DNA of 64,000 nt, taken from the NCBI RefSeq assembly GCF_024746815.1, contig NZ_CP080525.1:6318501-6382500 (forward strand). The letters are read 5' to 3'. The position numbers were made by a program, and so were the translations under genes. This document shows, piece by piece, positions 43,295 to 52,162 of the stretch. The stretch is from Mesorhizobium sp. AR07 (GTDB taxonomy: Bacteria; Pseudomonadota; Alphaproteobacteria; Rhizobiales; Rhizobiaceae). The notes below the pieces were generated by a model. The model was given only the letters and a program-made list of their open reading frames with translations, did not search any database and was not told where the DNA came from. Numbering within the stretch: position 1 is the stretch's first letter; every line of letters begins with the position of its first letter.

Positions 43295-43470
43295 GTGCTG
43301 CCCCTCATCCGGCTGCCGCCACCTTCTCCCCGTATAGGACGGGGAGAAGGGACTTCCGCACCTTTGGCACGTTTTCCGCAACGTCTGCGATTGGCGAAAC
43401 CCTCGATAACGGCGTCCTGCTTGTCACTATACGGGGAGAAGTGCCCGGCAGGGCGATGAGGGGCAGCACA
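43295..43470. repeat. 176-bp inverted repeat with 42-bp arms
   Basis: The arms are GTGCTGCCCCTCATC...CTTCTCCCCGTATA (43295-43336) and its inverse (43429-43470), with a spacer of 92 bp. The inner part has further CCGTATAGGACGGGG pairing. Same architecture as other elements here but a different sequence family. No gene in this gap. Confidence 0.75.
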
Positions 43471-43521
43471 AGCAGTTGGAAAGATGGTTGGTTCTCACAG
43501 CTGCCAACCAATACTTTGCCG

Positions 43522-44508
43522 CTAAACCAGCGGCTTCAGCGCCACCCACACCGCGCCGCCGATCAGGCCAAGGAAGATCAGCCAGCCGACCTGGTTGTTC
43601 GAGCGGAACAGCCGCAGGCACTGGTCCGGATTGTCGATATCCAAAACGACGATCTGCCGGGCCATATGGGCGCCGGCGGCGATCAGCCCGGCCAGCGCCA
43701 CTACTGGAGCCTGCGCCGATGCGAAGGCGATGGCGAAGCAGGCCAGCGTGCCGCCATAGAGTCCCACCAGCCACGTCTTGGTGTTTTCACCGAACAGGCG
43801 TGCCGTCGAGCGCACGCCGACAATGGCGTCATCTTCCTTGTCCTGATGCGCATAGATCGTGTCGTAGCCGATCACCCACAGGATCGAGCCGATATAGAGC
43901 ATGATGGCGGGCCCATCGATGTCGCCGAACTCGACCGCCCATCCCATCAGCGCACCCCAGGAAAAAGCAAGGCCGAGAACCAGTTGCGGCCAGTTGGTTA
44001 TTCGCTTCATGAACGGATAGACGGCGATGATGGCCAGCGAACAGATGCCGAGCAGAATGGCGAAGCTGTTGAACTGTATGAGCACCGCCAGGCCAACCAG
44101 TGCCTGCAGGCCGATAAACACCCATGCCCGCAGGCGCGTCGTCTTGCCCGAAGGCAGCGGCCGCGACCGGGTGCGCTCGACCTGGTTGTCGATGCCCTCG
44201 TCGACGAGGTCATTGTAGGTGCAGCCGGCGCCGCGCATGGCGATGGCGCCGATGAAGAACAGCACCAGATACAATGGCGCCGGCAGTAGCGAGAGCAGCG
44301 GATCGCCGGGACGCGGATAGGCACTCGCCGCAAGCGCTGCCGACCACCAGCACGGCCACAGCAGCAACTGCCAGCCGATCGGCCTGTCCCACCGGGCAAG
44401 CTGCGCATAGGGCCATATCGTGCGCGGCAGCACGCGGTAGACCCAATGGCCGTTCGGCGCATCGGCGACACGGCCCTGGGCTGCTTTCGACTGGATGGGT
44501 TCCATCAT
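43522..44508 (-). CDS. ubiA: 4-hydroxybenzoate polyprenyltransferase
   Basis: 328 residues from ATG 44508 (a second ATG at 44505 is adjacent). UbiA-type membrane prenyltransferase joining the polyprenyl chain to 4-hydroxybenzoate in ubiquinone synthesis. Both Asp motifs are present: NDLVDEGID at 99-107 and YDTIYAHQDKEDD in the second half. About 8 membrane segments. The polyprenyl chain could come from the synthase at 28766. It is followed by the 43295-43470 repeat. Confidence 0.93.
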   Translation of the reverse strand: MMEPIQSKAAQGRVADAPNGHWVYRVLPRTIWPYAQLARWDRPIGWQLLLWPCWWSAALAASAYPRPGDPLLSLLPAPLYLVLFFIGAIAMRGAGCTYNDLVDEGIDNQVERTRSRPLPSGKTTRLRAWVFIGLQALVGLAVLIQFNSFAILLGICSLAIIAVYPFMKRITNWPQLVLGLAFSWGALMGWAVEFGDIDGPAIMLYIGSILWVIGYDTIYAHQDKEDDAIVGVRSTARLFGENTKTWLVGLYGGTLACFAIAFASAQAPVVALAGLIAAGAHMARQIVVLDIDNPDQCLRLFRSNNQVGWLIFLGLIGGAVWVALKPLV

Positions 44509-44536
44509 GCTGGATTGGCAGCAGACTGGAAGGCCG

Positions 44537-45463
44537 TCAAGCGGTCTCGCTTGCGGACGAGAAGATGTCGTGGGAGGCGAACCAAACCTTGGCCACCTCG
44601 ATGAACGCCAACGCCGCATTCGACACCCGCTGATGCGTGTCATAGGTGAGCAGGATCCGTTGCATGGGCAGCGGATCCGACAGCGGCTTGCAGATGAGAG
44701 GCAGGCCGTCATAGCTGCGGTCGCCATGCGGGCGGGTGTAGCTGACCGCGACACCGAAGCCGTTGGCCACCATGCTGCGCTGGAGTTCGAACGAGCTTGT
44801 CGCCCTGTCTGCCACCGGGGAAAGGCCGCGGCTGCGGAAAAGATCGAGCATATGTTGCCAGCTGTGCGGCTGGTCCGTCGTGATCAGCGGATAGGCGGCC
44901 AGATCCGCCAGACTGACCTCGGGGCGGTCCGCCAGCGCATGGCCTGCCGGCAACAGCGCATGCGGGCGAAGTTCGCGCAGCAGGATGCGGGCGAAATGCG
45001 TCGGCAGGCTGAGGTCATAGGTGAGGCCGAGATCGATGGCGGCATCGCCGAGCCGTCGCCCGAGCGTCTCGAACGTCTCGTCGCGAACGACGATCTCCAC
45101 GGCCGGATAGCGTTCGGAGAAGGCGCGGATCAGGGCCGGCGCGAAGAAAGGCGCCAAGTCCTCGAAACACCCAAGCACCAGTTCACCACCGATAGCGGAT
45201 TTGCTTGAACCAAGACCGATGAGTTCATCCGTTTCTGTCAGGACCTGTCTTGCCTTCGCCACGACGGCACGGCCGAACGATGTCGGCGACACGCCGCTTC
45301 CCCGCTGGCGGACGAACAGCTTCTGGCCGAAATTCTTCTCGACGGCGTCGATGGCCACCGAAATCGAAGGCTGCGAGACGTTCAGCATCTTCGCCGCGCC
45401 AGTGACGCTGCCATGACGCGCCACGGCGACCAGATAGCGCAACTGAGTGAGGGTTACATTCAT
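44537..45463 (-). CDS. LysR-family regulator
   Basis: 308 residues. HTH GSVTGAAKMLNVSQPSISVAIDAVE (about 18-42), then an effector domain with LVLGCFEDLAPFFAP and AIDLGLTYDLSLP. It is divergent from a PhyH-type dioxygenase gene and probably controls it. An inverted repeat CATAGG-N5-CCTATG overlaps its own start codon. The inducer is unknown. Confidence 0.9.
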   Translation of the reverse strand: MNVTLTQLRYLVAVARHGSVTGAAKMLNVSQPSISVAIDAVEKNFGQKLFVRQRGSGVSPTSFGRAVVAKARQVLTETDELIGLGSSKSAIGGELVLGCFEDLAPFFAPALIRAFSERYPAVEIVVRDETFETLGRRLGDAAIDLGLTYDLSLPTHFARILLRELRPHALLPAGHALADRPEVSLADLAAYPLITTDQPHSWQHMLDLFRSRGLSPVADRATSSFELQRSMVANGFGVAVSYTRPHGDRSYDGLPLICKPLSDPLPMQRILLTYDTHQRVSNAALAFIEVAKVWFASHDIFSSASETA

Positions 45464-45477
45464 AGGGTAGTCCTATG
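45461..45477. promoter_or_regulatory. Inverted repeat at the LysR start, candidate operator
   Basis: CATAGG (45461-45466) and CCTATG (45472-45477) are perfect 6-bp arms separated by 5 bp. The first arm includes the LysR ATG (complement CAT). It lies 76 bp before the divergent dioxygenase start. Use as an operator is inferred. Confidence 0.5.
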
Positions 45478-45552
45478 TACCAAATGGGAAGTTATTATTT
45501 TACTGAATGAAAGAGGATTGCGATAGTCGGTTCATTCCAAGAGGAGAACGCC

Positions 45553-46374
45553 ATGGCTTCCGCAATCGACACCCAGACAAACGACACCCAATTCATCGAC
45601 GCAAAGACGATCGCCGACTATCAGCGCGATGGTGCTGTCTGCATTCGCGGCGCCTTCAAGGGCTGGGTCGACACGATTGCCGCCGGCATCGAGCGCAACA
45701 TGCAGAACCGCAGCGCCACCGCGTCCGATATCGCCAATGGCCGCGGCAGTTTCTTCGACGACTACTGCAACTGGGAGCGCATTCCCGAATTCGTCAGCGT
45801 GGTGCGGGATTCGCCGGCCGCCGAACTGGCGGCGGCGGTGATGCAGTCGCGCACCGCGCAGTTCTTCCACGACCACGTGCTGGTCAAGGAGCCCGGCACG
45901 CAGAAGCCGACGCCCTGGCATCAGGACATCCCCTACTACTTCGTCGATGGCCAACAGACCGTGAGCTTCTGGATTCCCATCGATCCGGTGAAGGAGGCGA
46001 CGCTGCGCCTGATCGCCGGCTCGCACAAATGGGACAAGATGATCATGCCGGTGCGCTGGCTCGACGACAGCAATTTTTACGCCGGCGAGGGCGACTATCT
46101 GCCGGTGCCCGATCCCGACAAGGACCCTGGGATGAAGGTGCTCGAGTGGGAAATGGAGCCGGGCGACGCCATCCTGTTTGACTTCAGGACCGCGCATGGC
46201 GCGCGTGGCAATCTGACCTCGGCACGGCGCCGGGCGCTGTCGCTGCGCTGGGTCGGTGACGACGCGCGGTATGTCGAGCGGCCCGGGCGCACCTCGCCGC
46301 CCTATCATGGCCACGGCATGCAGCCGGGACAGAGGCTGCGCGAGGACTGGTTTCCGGTCGTCTTCCAGGGTTGA
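45553..46374 (+). CDS. Phytanoyl-CoA dioxygenase family protein
   Basis: 273 residues. PhyH fold with the Fe(II) site: PTPWHQDIPYY (HxD), RLIAGSHKWDK and FDFRTAHGARGNL (distal His) followed by an Arg (RRRALSLRW) for 2-oxoglutarate. The VKEPGTQKPTPWHQ segment is typical. Hydroxylates an unknown small molecule. GAGGAG ribosome site. Divergent LysR gene upstream, hairpin downstream. Confidence 0.88.
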   Translation: MASAIDTQTNDTQFIDAKTIADYQRDGAVCIRGAFKGWVDTIAAGIERNMQNRSATASDIANGRGSFFDDYCNWERIPEFVSVVRDSPAAELAAAVMQSRTAQFFHDHVLVKEPGTQKPTPWHQDIPYYFVDGQQTVSFWIPIDPVKEATLRLIAGSHKWDKMIMPVRWLDDSNFYAGEGDYLPVPDPDKDPGMKVLEWEMEPGDAILFDFRTAHGARGNLTSARRRALSLRWVGDDARYVERPGRTSPPYHGHGMQPGQRLREDWFPVVFQG

Positions 46375-46384
46375 GCGACAGCCG

Positions 46385-46417
46385 GAACATCGGCGGCGGA
46401 TGGCGCCGCCGATGTTC
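46385..46417 (+). terminator. Strong hairpin after the dioxygenase, probable terminator
   Basis: GAACATCGGCGGCG and CGCCGCCGATGTTC form a perfect 14-bp stem around GATGG, 10 bp after the stop codon. There is no T-run after it, so termination may need Rho or the hairpin may protect the 3' end. Confidence 0.6.
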
Positions 46418-46528
46418 GGCAGGGGTAACGTTCCCGTGCGCAATTCCGATCAAAGCACCCTGATGCCTTGACCCGTCGTCCAGAGAGCAATAGCGGGTTC
46501 TCTAAGAGATCGGCATCAAGAGGTAGCC

Positions 46529-47806
46529 ATGAACGTTCTTCTTCTCGGCTCCGGCGGCCGCGAACATGCGCTGGCCTGGAAGATCGCCGCGTCGCCGCTG
46601 CTGAGCAAGCTCTATGCCGCTCCCGGCAATCCGGGTATCGGCGGCGAGGCCGAGCTGGTGAAACTGGACATTGCCGATCACGCCGCTGTCGCCGCCTTCT
46701 GCAAGCAAAAAGAGATCGGCCTCGTCGTGGTTGGCCCGGAGGGGCCGCTGGTCGCCGGCATTGCCGACGATCTGCGCGCGCAAGGCATTCGCGTTTTCGG
46801 ACCCTCCAAGGCTGCCGCGCAGCTGGAAGGCTCAAAAGGGTTCACCAAGGATCTCTGCGCCAGATACGATATTCCGACCGCCGCCTATGGCCGTTTCGGC
46901 GATCTCGCGTCCGCCAAGGCCTATGTCGAAAGGACCGGCGCGCCGATCGTCATCAAGGCCGATGGCTTGGCCGCTGGCAAGGGCGTCACGGTTGCCATGA
47001 CGCTGGGCGAAGCAGAAGCGGCACTCGATGCCTGTTTCGACGGGTCCTTCGGCGCTGCCGGCGCGGAGGTGGTGATCGAGGAATTCATGACCGGCGAGGA
47101 GGCGAGTTTCTTCTGCCTCTGCGACGGCACCACAGCACTTCCCTTCGGCACCGCACAGGATCACAAGCGCGTCGGCGATGGCGACACTGGCCCCAACACC
47201 GGCGGCATGGGCGCCTATTCACCGGCCCCGGTGATGACGCCGCAAATGATCGAGCGTACCATGCGCGAGATCATCGAGCCTACCATGCGCGGCATGGCCG
47301 AATCGGGCGCGCCATTCGCCGGCGTGCTGTTTGCCGGGCTGATGATATCAGACAAGGGGCCAAGACTGATCGAATACAACACCCGTTTCGGCGATCCGGA
47401 ATGCCAGGTGCTGATGATGCGGCTGAAGGACGATCTGCTGGTCCTGCTCAATGCGGCAACCGACGGCCAGCTCGCGCACACCTCGGTGCGCTGGCGCGAC
47501 GAGGCGGCACTCACCGTGGTGATGGCGGCCAGGGGCTATCCCGGCACGCCGGAAAAGGGATCGGTCATCCGCTGCGTCGAAGACGCTGTGAGCGACGGCG
47601 TCCAGATATTCCACGCGGGCACGGCAATCAACGGTGGTGCTCTGGTTGCCAATGGCGGCCGCGTCCTCAACGTCACGGCGACCGGTAGCACGGTCGGCGA
47701 GGCGCAGAGACGCGCCTATGCCGCGCTCGACCGGATCGACTGGCCGGACGGCTTCTGTCGCCGTGACATTGGCTGGCAGGCGGTGGCGCGCGAGCAGGCA
47801 AACTGA
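46529..47806 (+). CDS. purD: Phosphoribosylamine--glycine ligase
   Basis: 425 residues. ATP-grasp ligase for step 2 of purine synthesis, joining phosphoribosylamine and glycine. NVLLLGSGGREHALAWK at the start, KADGLAAGKGV, EEFMTGEEASFF and YNTRFGDPECQVLMMRL are diagnostic. Length normal. AGAGGTAGCC ribosome site. Monocistronic; the convergent GH25 gene ends 25 bp after it. Confidence 0.97.
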   Translation: MNVLLLGSGGREHALAWKIAASPLLSKLYAAPGNPGIGGEAELVKLDIADHAAVAAFCKQKEIGLVVVGPEGPLVAGIADDLRAQGIRVFGPSKAAAQLEGSKGFTKDLCARYDIPTAAYGRFGDLASAKAYVERTGAPIVIKADGLAAGKGVTVAMTLGEAEAALDACFDGSFGAAGAEVVIEEFMTGEEASFFCLCDGTTALPFGTAQDHKRVGDGDTGPNTGGMGAYSPAPVMTPQMIERTMREIIEPTMRGMAESGAPFAGVLFAGLMISDKGPRLIEYNTRFGDPECQVLMMRLKDDLLVLLNAATDGQLAHTSVRWRDEAALTVVMAARGYPGTPEKGSVIRCVEDAVSDGVQIFHAGTAINGGALVANGGRVLNVTATGSTVGEAQRRAYAALDRIDWPDGFCRRDIGWQAVAREQAN

Positions 47807-47831
47807 AGGCCTGTATTGGCGGGACGGCGGC

Positions 47832-49040
47832 TTACCGCTGGCCGCGGTCGATCTCGGTCGAAGCGGTGCTGAGCGGATCAGCCCCGGCAAAGGCGGCATC
47901 GAGTTGCGCGGGCGAACGCTGTTCGGTCCGCTTCCAGGCGACATATTGGACAATGCCGAAGCCCGCCCGTCGCGGCACTGTCTTCACCACAGGCATGCGG
48001 AAGCCGTCGCGGAACGTCGTCCATCGCGTGCCCAGCACTGCTACCATCTCCTCGAAGGTCGGCGGCGCCGCCACCGAGGCGTAAGTGATGGTGACATTGC
48101 CGGCGAGGCCGGCTTCGCGTGAGACCGGCAGCGGTATCGAGGCGAGATAGTCAGGTGGCACGTCGATCAGGCCGCCGAAAGGCCATTGCGCACGCAGCGT
48201 GGTCGCGTCCGTCGGTGCGACGTTGACGTCGATGTCGTTGGGCGTGCCGGCAACCCTGTAAGGGCAGTGGAAGCGGCCGCAATTGGCTTGCGCCGAAAAC
48301 TGCCACAGCGCGTAGCCGCGCCAGTTGCCCATCGGAAAATGCACGTCGATGTCGTTGATGTAGCGGGCATACCAGAGCGGCAGCCGCGACAGGAGCCGGT
48401 ATCTGTAGCTGTTGTCGGCAATGTACTGGGCCGTCTTGCCGTTGGTGTAGAGCACCGGGAAGCGGCCGATGCGCCGATGCACCTGGCGCGCGAACTCCTC
48501 GGCATCGTCGAGCGACATCCACTGCGAGGGATCGTTGCCCTCGATGTCGAGAGCCAGCAGATCGTCCGGCGCGGGATCGGCGAAATCGAGGAAATTGTTG
48601 GCCTGCTCGACCGGATTGCCGGGGCGGGCGAGGTGATAGGCGCCCCATTTCAGGCCGAGCGCCTTGGCGACCACCCTGCGCGTCTGGAACAGTTCGCGTG
48701 TCACCGCATGGCGTTTCCACAGCGCCTTGCACAGCTTTACCTCGCTGTCGCCGCCGAAACAGAAATAGGGCGGCGGCATGCCGTCGGATGCCTTGTTGAT
48801 GAAGCCGACGATCCGCTTGTCGGTGGCGAGTTGCGCCCAGTCGATGGAATTGTACTCGTAGGCGTCGACCACCAGGGCGCGGTCGGCATTCTTCCAGGGC
48901 TCGGAAAAATCCGAGGCCTTTGCCGCCGTTGGCTGCGCCATCGTCGCCGCAAAAGCGAGAAGCGCCAGTGCATGTCGCCCAAAAGTGCGCAGCGGTTTTG
49001 GGGCAACGACATGCACAAAAACCAAAGACTTGAAGAGCAT
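47832..49040 (-). CDS. GH25-type lysozyme-like secreted protein
   Basis: 402 residues from ATG 49040; an ATG at 49088 is also in frame. GH25 barrel: RALVVDAYEYNSIDWAQL, KASDGMPPPYFCF, LKWGAYHLARPGNPVEQANNF, LLALDIEGNDPSQW (DxE catalytic pair) and LPLWYARYIND. A C-terminal extension of about 120 residues is of unknown type. GH25 enzymes cut peptidoglycan. The signal peptide is ALALLAFAATMAQPTAAKA; residues 9-24 before it (VHVVAPKPLRTFGRHA) are encoded by the palindromic repeat at 48970-49014, and the codons upstream also lie in repeat sequence. Confidence 0.83.
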   Translation of the reverse strand: MLFKSLVFVHVVAPKPLRTFGRHALALLAFAATMAQPTAAKASDFSEPWKNADRALVVDAYEYNSIDWAQLATDKRIVGFINKASDGMPPPYFCFGGDSEVKLCKALWKRHAVTRELFQTRRVVAKALGLKWGAYHLARPGNPVEQANNFLDFADPAPDDLLALDIEGNDPSQWMSLDDAEEFARQVHRRIGRFPVLYTNGKTAQYIADNSYRYRLLSRLPLWYARYINDIDVHFPMGNWRGYALWQFSAQANCGRFHCPYRVAGTPNDIDVNVAPTDATTLRAQWPFGGLIDVPPDYLASIPLPVSREAGLAGNVTITYASVAAPPTFEEMVAVLGTRWTTFRDGFRMPVVKTVPRRAGFGIVQYVAWKRTEQRSPAQLDAAFAGADPLSTASTEIDRGQR

Positions 49041-49060
49041 CGGCACGACGCTCTTTAAGC
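48970..49060. repeat. Palindromic repeat pair covering the 5' end of the GH25 gene
   Basis: The 45-bp GCATGTCG/CGACATGC unit (48970-49014), then a second hairpin with arms CTTGAAGAGC (49029-49038) and GCTCTTTAAG (49050-49059), the same two-part order as 30560-30642. It codes for the signal-peptide n-region of the gene on the minus strand. Confidence 0.8.
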
Positions 49061-49169
49061 GGCGAAGGAGGCGCGCCGGCATTTTCAAACAGGGAATCCC
49101 CGTTGATCAAAGACAAATCCTGAACCGCTATGGTTAAGGAAGTGCTTCTGCAGGCTGGCGACGGCGATG

Positions 49170-49406
49170 CTAACGCCGGATAACCGGCTGAAATTCAAAC
49201 GGGTCCGGCGCCGGCTCTTGCTGCAGCGTGCCTTCGGCCGCCCGTTTGCGGTGATGGGCGAGCGAGCATTGCGGCGAACACAATATGCCGCGGTCCGACC
49301 AGTAGGCGGCGCCGTGTTCCAGTCTGCCCTCATGGTACCAGAACCCTGCCGCTCGATAGGGCAGGCCGCATTCGATGCAGCGATAGGCGTCTGGTCTGGC
49401 AAGCAT
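49170..49406 (-). CDS. Small CxxC...CxxxC protein, probable zinc ribbon
   Basis: 78 residues from ATG 49406. YRCIECGLPYRAAGFWYHEGR and ILCSPQCSLAHHRKR carry two cysteine pairs (CIEC, CSPQC) in the spacing of a small zinc-binding fold. It has no membrane segment or signal. No named family recognised. It may be a stand-alone nucleic-acid or protein-interacting module. Divergent from the acyl-CoA dehydrogenase. Confidence 0.7.
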   Translation of the reverse strand: MLARPDAYRCIECGLPYRAAGFWYHEGRLEHGAAYWSDRGILCSPQCSLAHHRKRAAEGTLQQEPAPDPFEFQPVIRR

Positions 49407-49591
49407 GGGACATTCCGGTCGATGGTTTGTGCAGGATTGAATTTAATACATGCGAACGCGATTGCAAAATCCGCGTGACAAAATTTGACGTTTACGTAAA
49501 AAGAAGATGGAGGACCGCCCCTCAAAGGCGGATGGTTTTGCGGCAGTGCGGGTCCTAGGATCAGTCCGATGGATCAGGAGGAGGAAGCGGC

Positions 49592-51361
49592 ATGTATCGG
49601 GCACCGGTCGAGGATATCGCTTTCACGCTCAAGCACGTGGCGGGTCTCAAGCCCGCCCTCGATGCCGGCACATTCGGCGATCTTGGCGAGGATCTGGTCG
49701 ATGCCATTCTTGGCGAGGCCGGACGCTTCGCTACCGAAGAGGTCGCGCCGCTCTACAAGATCGGCGATGAGGAAGGTGCGGTGTTGAAGGACGCCGCCGT
49801 CATCACGCCGCCCGGCTGGAAGGCACTCTATCGCCGCTGGATCGACGGCGGCTGGAACGCACTGTCCGGGCCTGAAGCGTATGGTGGCCAGGCGCTTCCG
49901 ACCATGCTCGGCGTCGCCGCGCTCGAAATGTGGAACTCCGCCGCCATGGCCTTCGGCATCGGCCCGACGCTGACCATGGGCGCGGTCGAGGCGCTCGACA
50001 AACACGCCTCGCGGGAGCTCAAGGCGAAATATCTCGAAAAGCTCGTCTCCGGTGAATGGATGGGCACGATGAACCTGACCGAGCCGCAGGCCGGTTCGGA
50101 CCTCAATGCGTTGCGCGCACGCGCCGAGCCGGCGGGCGACGGCACCTACCGCATCTTCGGCCAAAAGATCTTCATCACCTATGGCGAGCACGACTTTACC
50201 GACAACATCATCCATCTGGTTCTGGCGCGGCTGCCCGATGCGCCTGCCGGCACGCGCGGTCTGTCGCTGTTCCTGGTGCCGAAATTCCTGGTCGGCGACG
50301 ATGGCTCGCTCGGCGCGCGCAACGACGTCTTCTGTTCCGGCCTGGAGCACAAGCTTGGCATTCATGCCTCGCCGACCTGCACCATGATCTATGGCGATGG
50401 CTTCGGCGGCACTGCGCCCGGCGCCATCGGCTGGCTGATCGGCGAGGAGAACAAGGGCCTCGCCTGCATGTTCACCATGATGAACAACGCCCGCCTTGCC
50501 GTCGGCATGCAGGGCGTCGCGGTCGCGGAAGCCGCGACGCAAAAGGCAATCGCCTATGCCAATGAGCGCCGCCAGGGCAAGGCCGCAAGCTACGCTGGTG
50601 CCGGCATGGCGCCGATCGTCCACCACCCGGATGTGCAGCGCAATCTCCTGACCATGAAGGCGCTGACGCAGACAGCGCGCGCCATCAGCTATTGCTGCGC
50701 TCACGCCATCGACCTGGCGCGCGTGTCGGCTGGCGATGAGGCGACGCATTGGCGCGACCGCGCCAATCTGCTGACGCCGCTGGCCAAGGCATTCTCGACC
50801 GATATCGGCGTCGAGGTTGCCTCGCTTGGCCTCCAGGTGCATGGCGGCATGGGCTTCATCGAGGAGACGGGCGCGGCCGCGCTCTACCGCGATGCACGCA
50901 TCGCGCCGATCTATGAGGGCACCAACGGCATCCAGGCGATCGATCTGGTGATGCGCAAGCTGCCGCTCGGCAGCAGTGACCATGTGCATGGTTACATCGC
51001 CGAACTTGCCGCGGTCGCCAATGCCGTGCGGACATCGAATCTTAGGGGTTTCGGCCGCACCGCCGATGCCCTCGACGCGGCGCTCGCCGAGTTGACGCAG
51101 GCGACCCGCTTCCTGCAAAAACTAGCGGCCGACGGCCGGCCGGACGAGGCGCTGGCTGGTGCTACGCCCTATCTCAGGCTGATCTCGCTTGCCGCCGGCG
51201 GTGCCTACCTGGCGCAGGGCGCTCTTGCCGATCCGGGCCGCATCGCGCTTTGCCGTTTCTTCGCCGAAAACCTGCTCGGCGAGGTCAGGGCCTTGAAGGA
51301 GCGCGTTATCGGCGGCGCCGAAAGCCTCTCGATTGCCGGCAAAACACTGATTTCAGCCTGA
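49592..51361 (+). CDS. Acyl-CoA dehydrogenase
   Basis: 589 residues from ATG 49592, longer than the usual 380-400 because of the C-terminal extension of the AcdA/FadE-like group (DUF1974-type or acyl-CoA_dh_C). FAD-dependent desaturase of acyl-CoA at the alpha-beta bond. GTMNLTEPQAGSDLNALR and TYGEHDFTDNI are FAD/substrate motifs; the C-terminal half has VQVHGGMGFIEETGAA-like and YEGTNGIQAIDLVMRKL (catalytic Glu region). An enoyl-CoA hydratase follows after 20 bp, as in a beta-oxidation unit. Confidence 0.92.
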   Translation: MYRAPVEDIAFTLKHVAGLKPALDAGTFGDLGEDLVDAILGEAGRFATEEVAPLYKIGDEEGAVLKDAAVITPPGWKALYRRWIDGGWNALSGPEAYGGQALPTMLGVAALEMWNSAAMAFGIGPTLTMGAVEALDKHASRELKAKYLEKLVSGEWMGTMNLTEPQAGSDLNALRARAEPAGDGTYRIFGQKIFITYGEHDFTDNIIHLVLARLPDAPAGTRGLSLFLVPKFLVGDDGSLGARNDVFCSGLEHKLGIHASPTCTMIYGDGFGGTAPGAIGWLIGEENKGLACMFTMMNNARLAVGMQGVAVAEAATQKAIAYANERRQGKAASYAGAGMAPIVHHPDVQRNLLTMKALTQTARAISYCCAHAIDLARVSAGDEATHWRDRANLLTPLAKAFSTDIGVEVASLGLQVHGGMGFIEETGAAALYRDARIAPIYEGTNGIQAIDLVMRKLPLGSSDHVHGYIAELAAVANAVRTSNLRGFGRTADALDAALAELTQATRFLQKLAADGRPDEALAGATPYLRLISLAAGGAYLAQGALADPGRIALCRFFAENLLGEVRALKERVIGGAESLSIAGKTLISA

Positions 51362-51381
51362 CCGCTCACAAGGAAAAAACC

Positions 51382-52134
51382 GTGACAGACCACATCCTCG
51401 TCGAGCGCCAGGGCGCCATCCAGATCATCCGCATGAACCGCCCGGACAAGAAGAACGCCTTGACGCGCGCCATGTATGCGAAAATGTCGGCCGCTCTGGC
51501 CGAGGGCGACGCCGATCCTGCGATCCGCGTCCATGTCTTCCTTGGCGTGCCCGGCGCCTTCTCCTCCGGCAACGATCTTGCCGATTTCATGGTCGTCGCC
51601 ACTGGCGGCGATGGCGGCACCGAGGTCTGGGACTTCCTGATGGCGCTGGCCAGGGTTGAAAAGCCCATCGTTTCCGGCGTCGACGGCATTGCGGTCGGCA
51701 TCGGCACGACGCTCAATCTGCATTGCGACCTGACCTTCGCCACGCCGCGCACGGTGTTCAGGACGCCTTTCGTCGATCTCGGGCTGGTGCCCGAGGCAGG
51801 ATCGAGCCTGCTCGCGCCCCGCATCCTTGGGCAGCAAGGTGCTTTCGCGCTGCTCGGCCTCGGCGAAGGCTTTTCGGCCGAGCGGGCGAAAGCCGCCGGC
51901 TTGATCTACGAGGTGGTCGAGGAAGGGGCGCTGGAGGCCTCGGTTCTGGCGGCGGCAGGCCAGATCGCGGCCAAGCCGCCACAGGCGCTGAAGATCGCGC
52001 GCGACCTGATGCGTGGCTCGCGCGACGATCTCGTCGCCCGCATCGGCGAGGAAAGCGAGCATTTTCGCGAACGGCTGAAATCAGATGAGGCGCGCGCCGC
52101 GCTCACGGCATTCATGACGAGAAAGAAATCATAA
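51382..52134 (+). CDS. Enoyl-CoA hydratase/isomerase (crotonase) family protein
   Basis: 250 residues from GTG 51382 (AAGGA upstream; the open frame to 51250 overlaps the dehydrogenase). Crotonase fold: IRMNRPDKKNALTRAMY, the oxyanion loop GAFSSGNDLADF, VSGVDGIAVGIGTTL, and a second-shell FRTPFVDLGLVPEAGSS, which carries the usual catalytic Glu. Together with the upstream dehydrogenase it would make the first two steps of beta-oxidation of an unspecified acyl-CoA. IS copy 2 is inserted 28 bp downstream. Confidence 0.9.
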   Translation: MTDHILVERQGAIQIIRMNRPDKKNALTRAMYAKMSAALAEGDADPAIRVHVFLGVPGAFSSGNDLADFMVVATGGDGGTEVWDFLMALARVEKPIVSGVDGIAVGIGTTLNLHCDLTFATPRTVFRTPFVDLGLVPEAGSSLLAPRILGQQGAFALLGLGEGFSAERAKAAGLIYEVVEEGALEASVLAAAGQIAAKPPQALKIARDLMRGSRDDLVARIGEESEHFRERLKSDEARAALTAFMTRKKS

Positions 52135-52162
52135 GTAGAAGCTGCCGATCTCCCCTCGTGGG

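Noticed and set aside
46467..46495. CTTGAC before purD as a promoter
   Set aside because: No acceptable -10 at 16-18 bp spacing (AATAGC or ATAGCG only).
49574..51118. 514-codon minus-strand frame opposite the acyl-CoA dehydrogenase
   Set aside because: Antisense shadow of a recognised enzyme gene.
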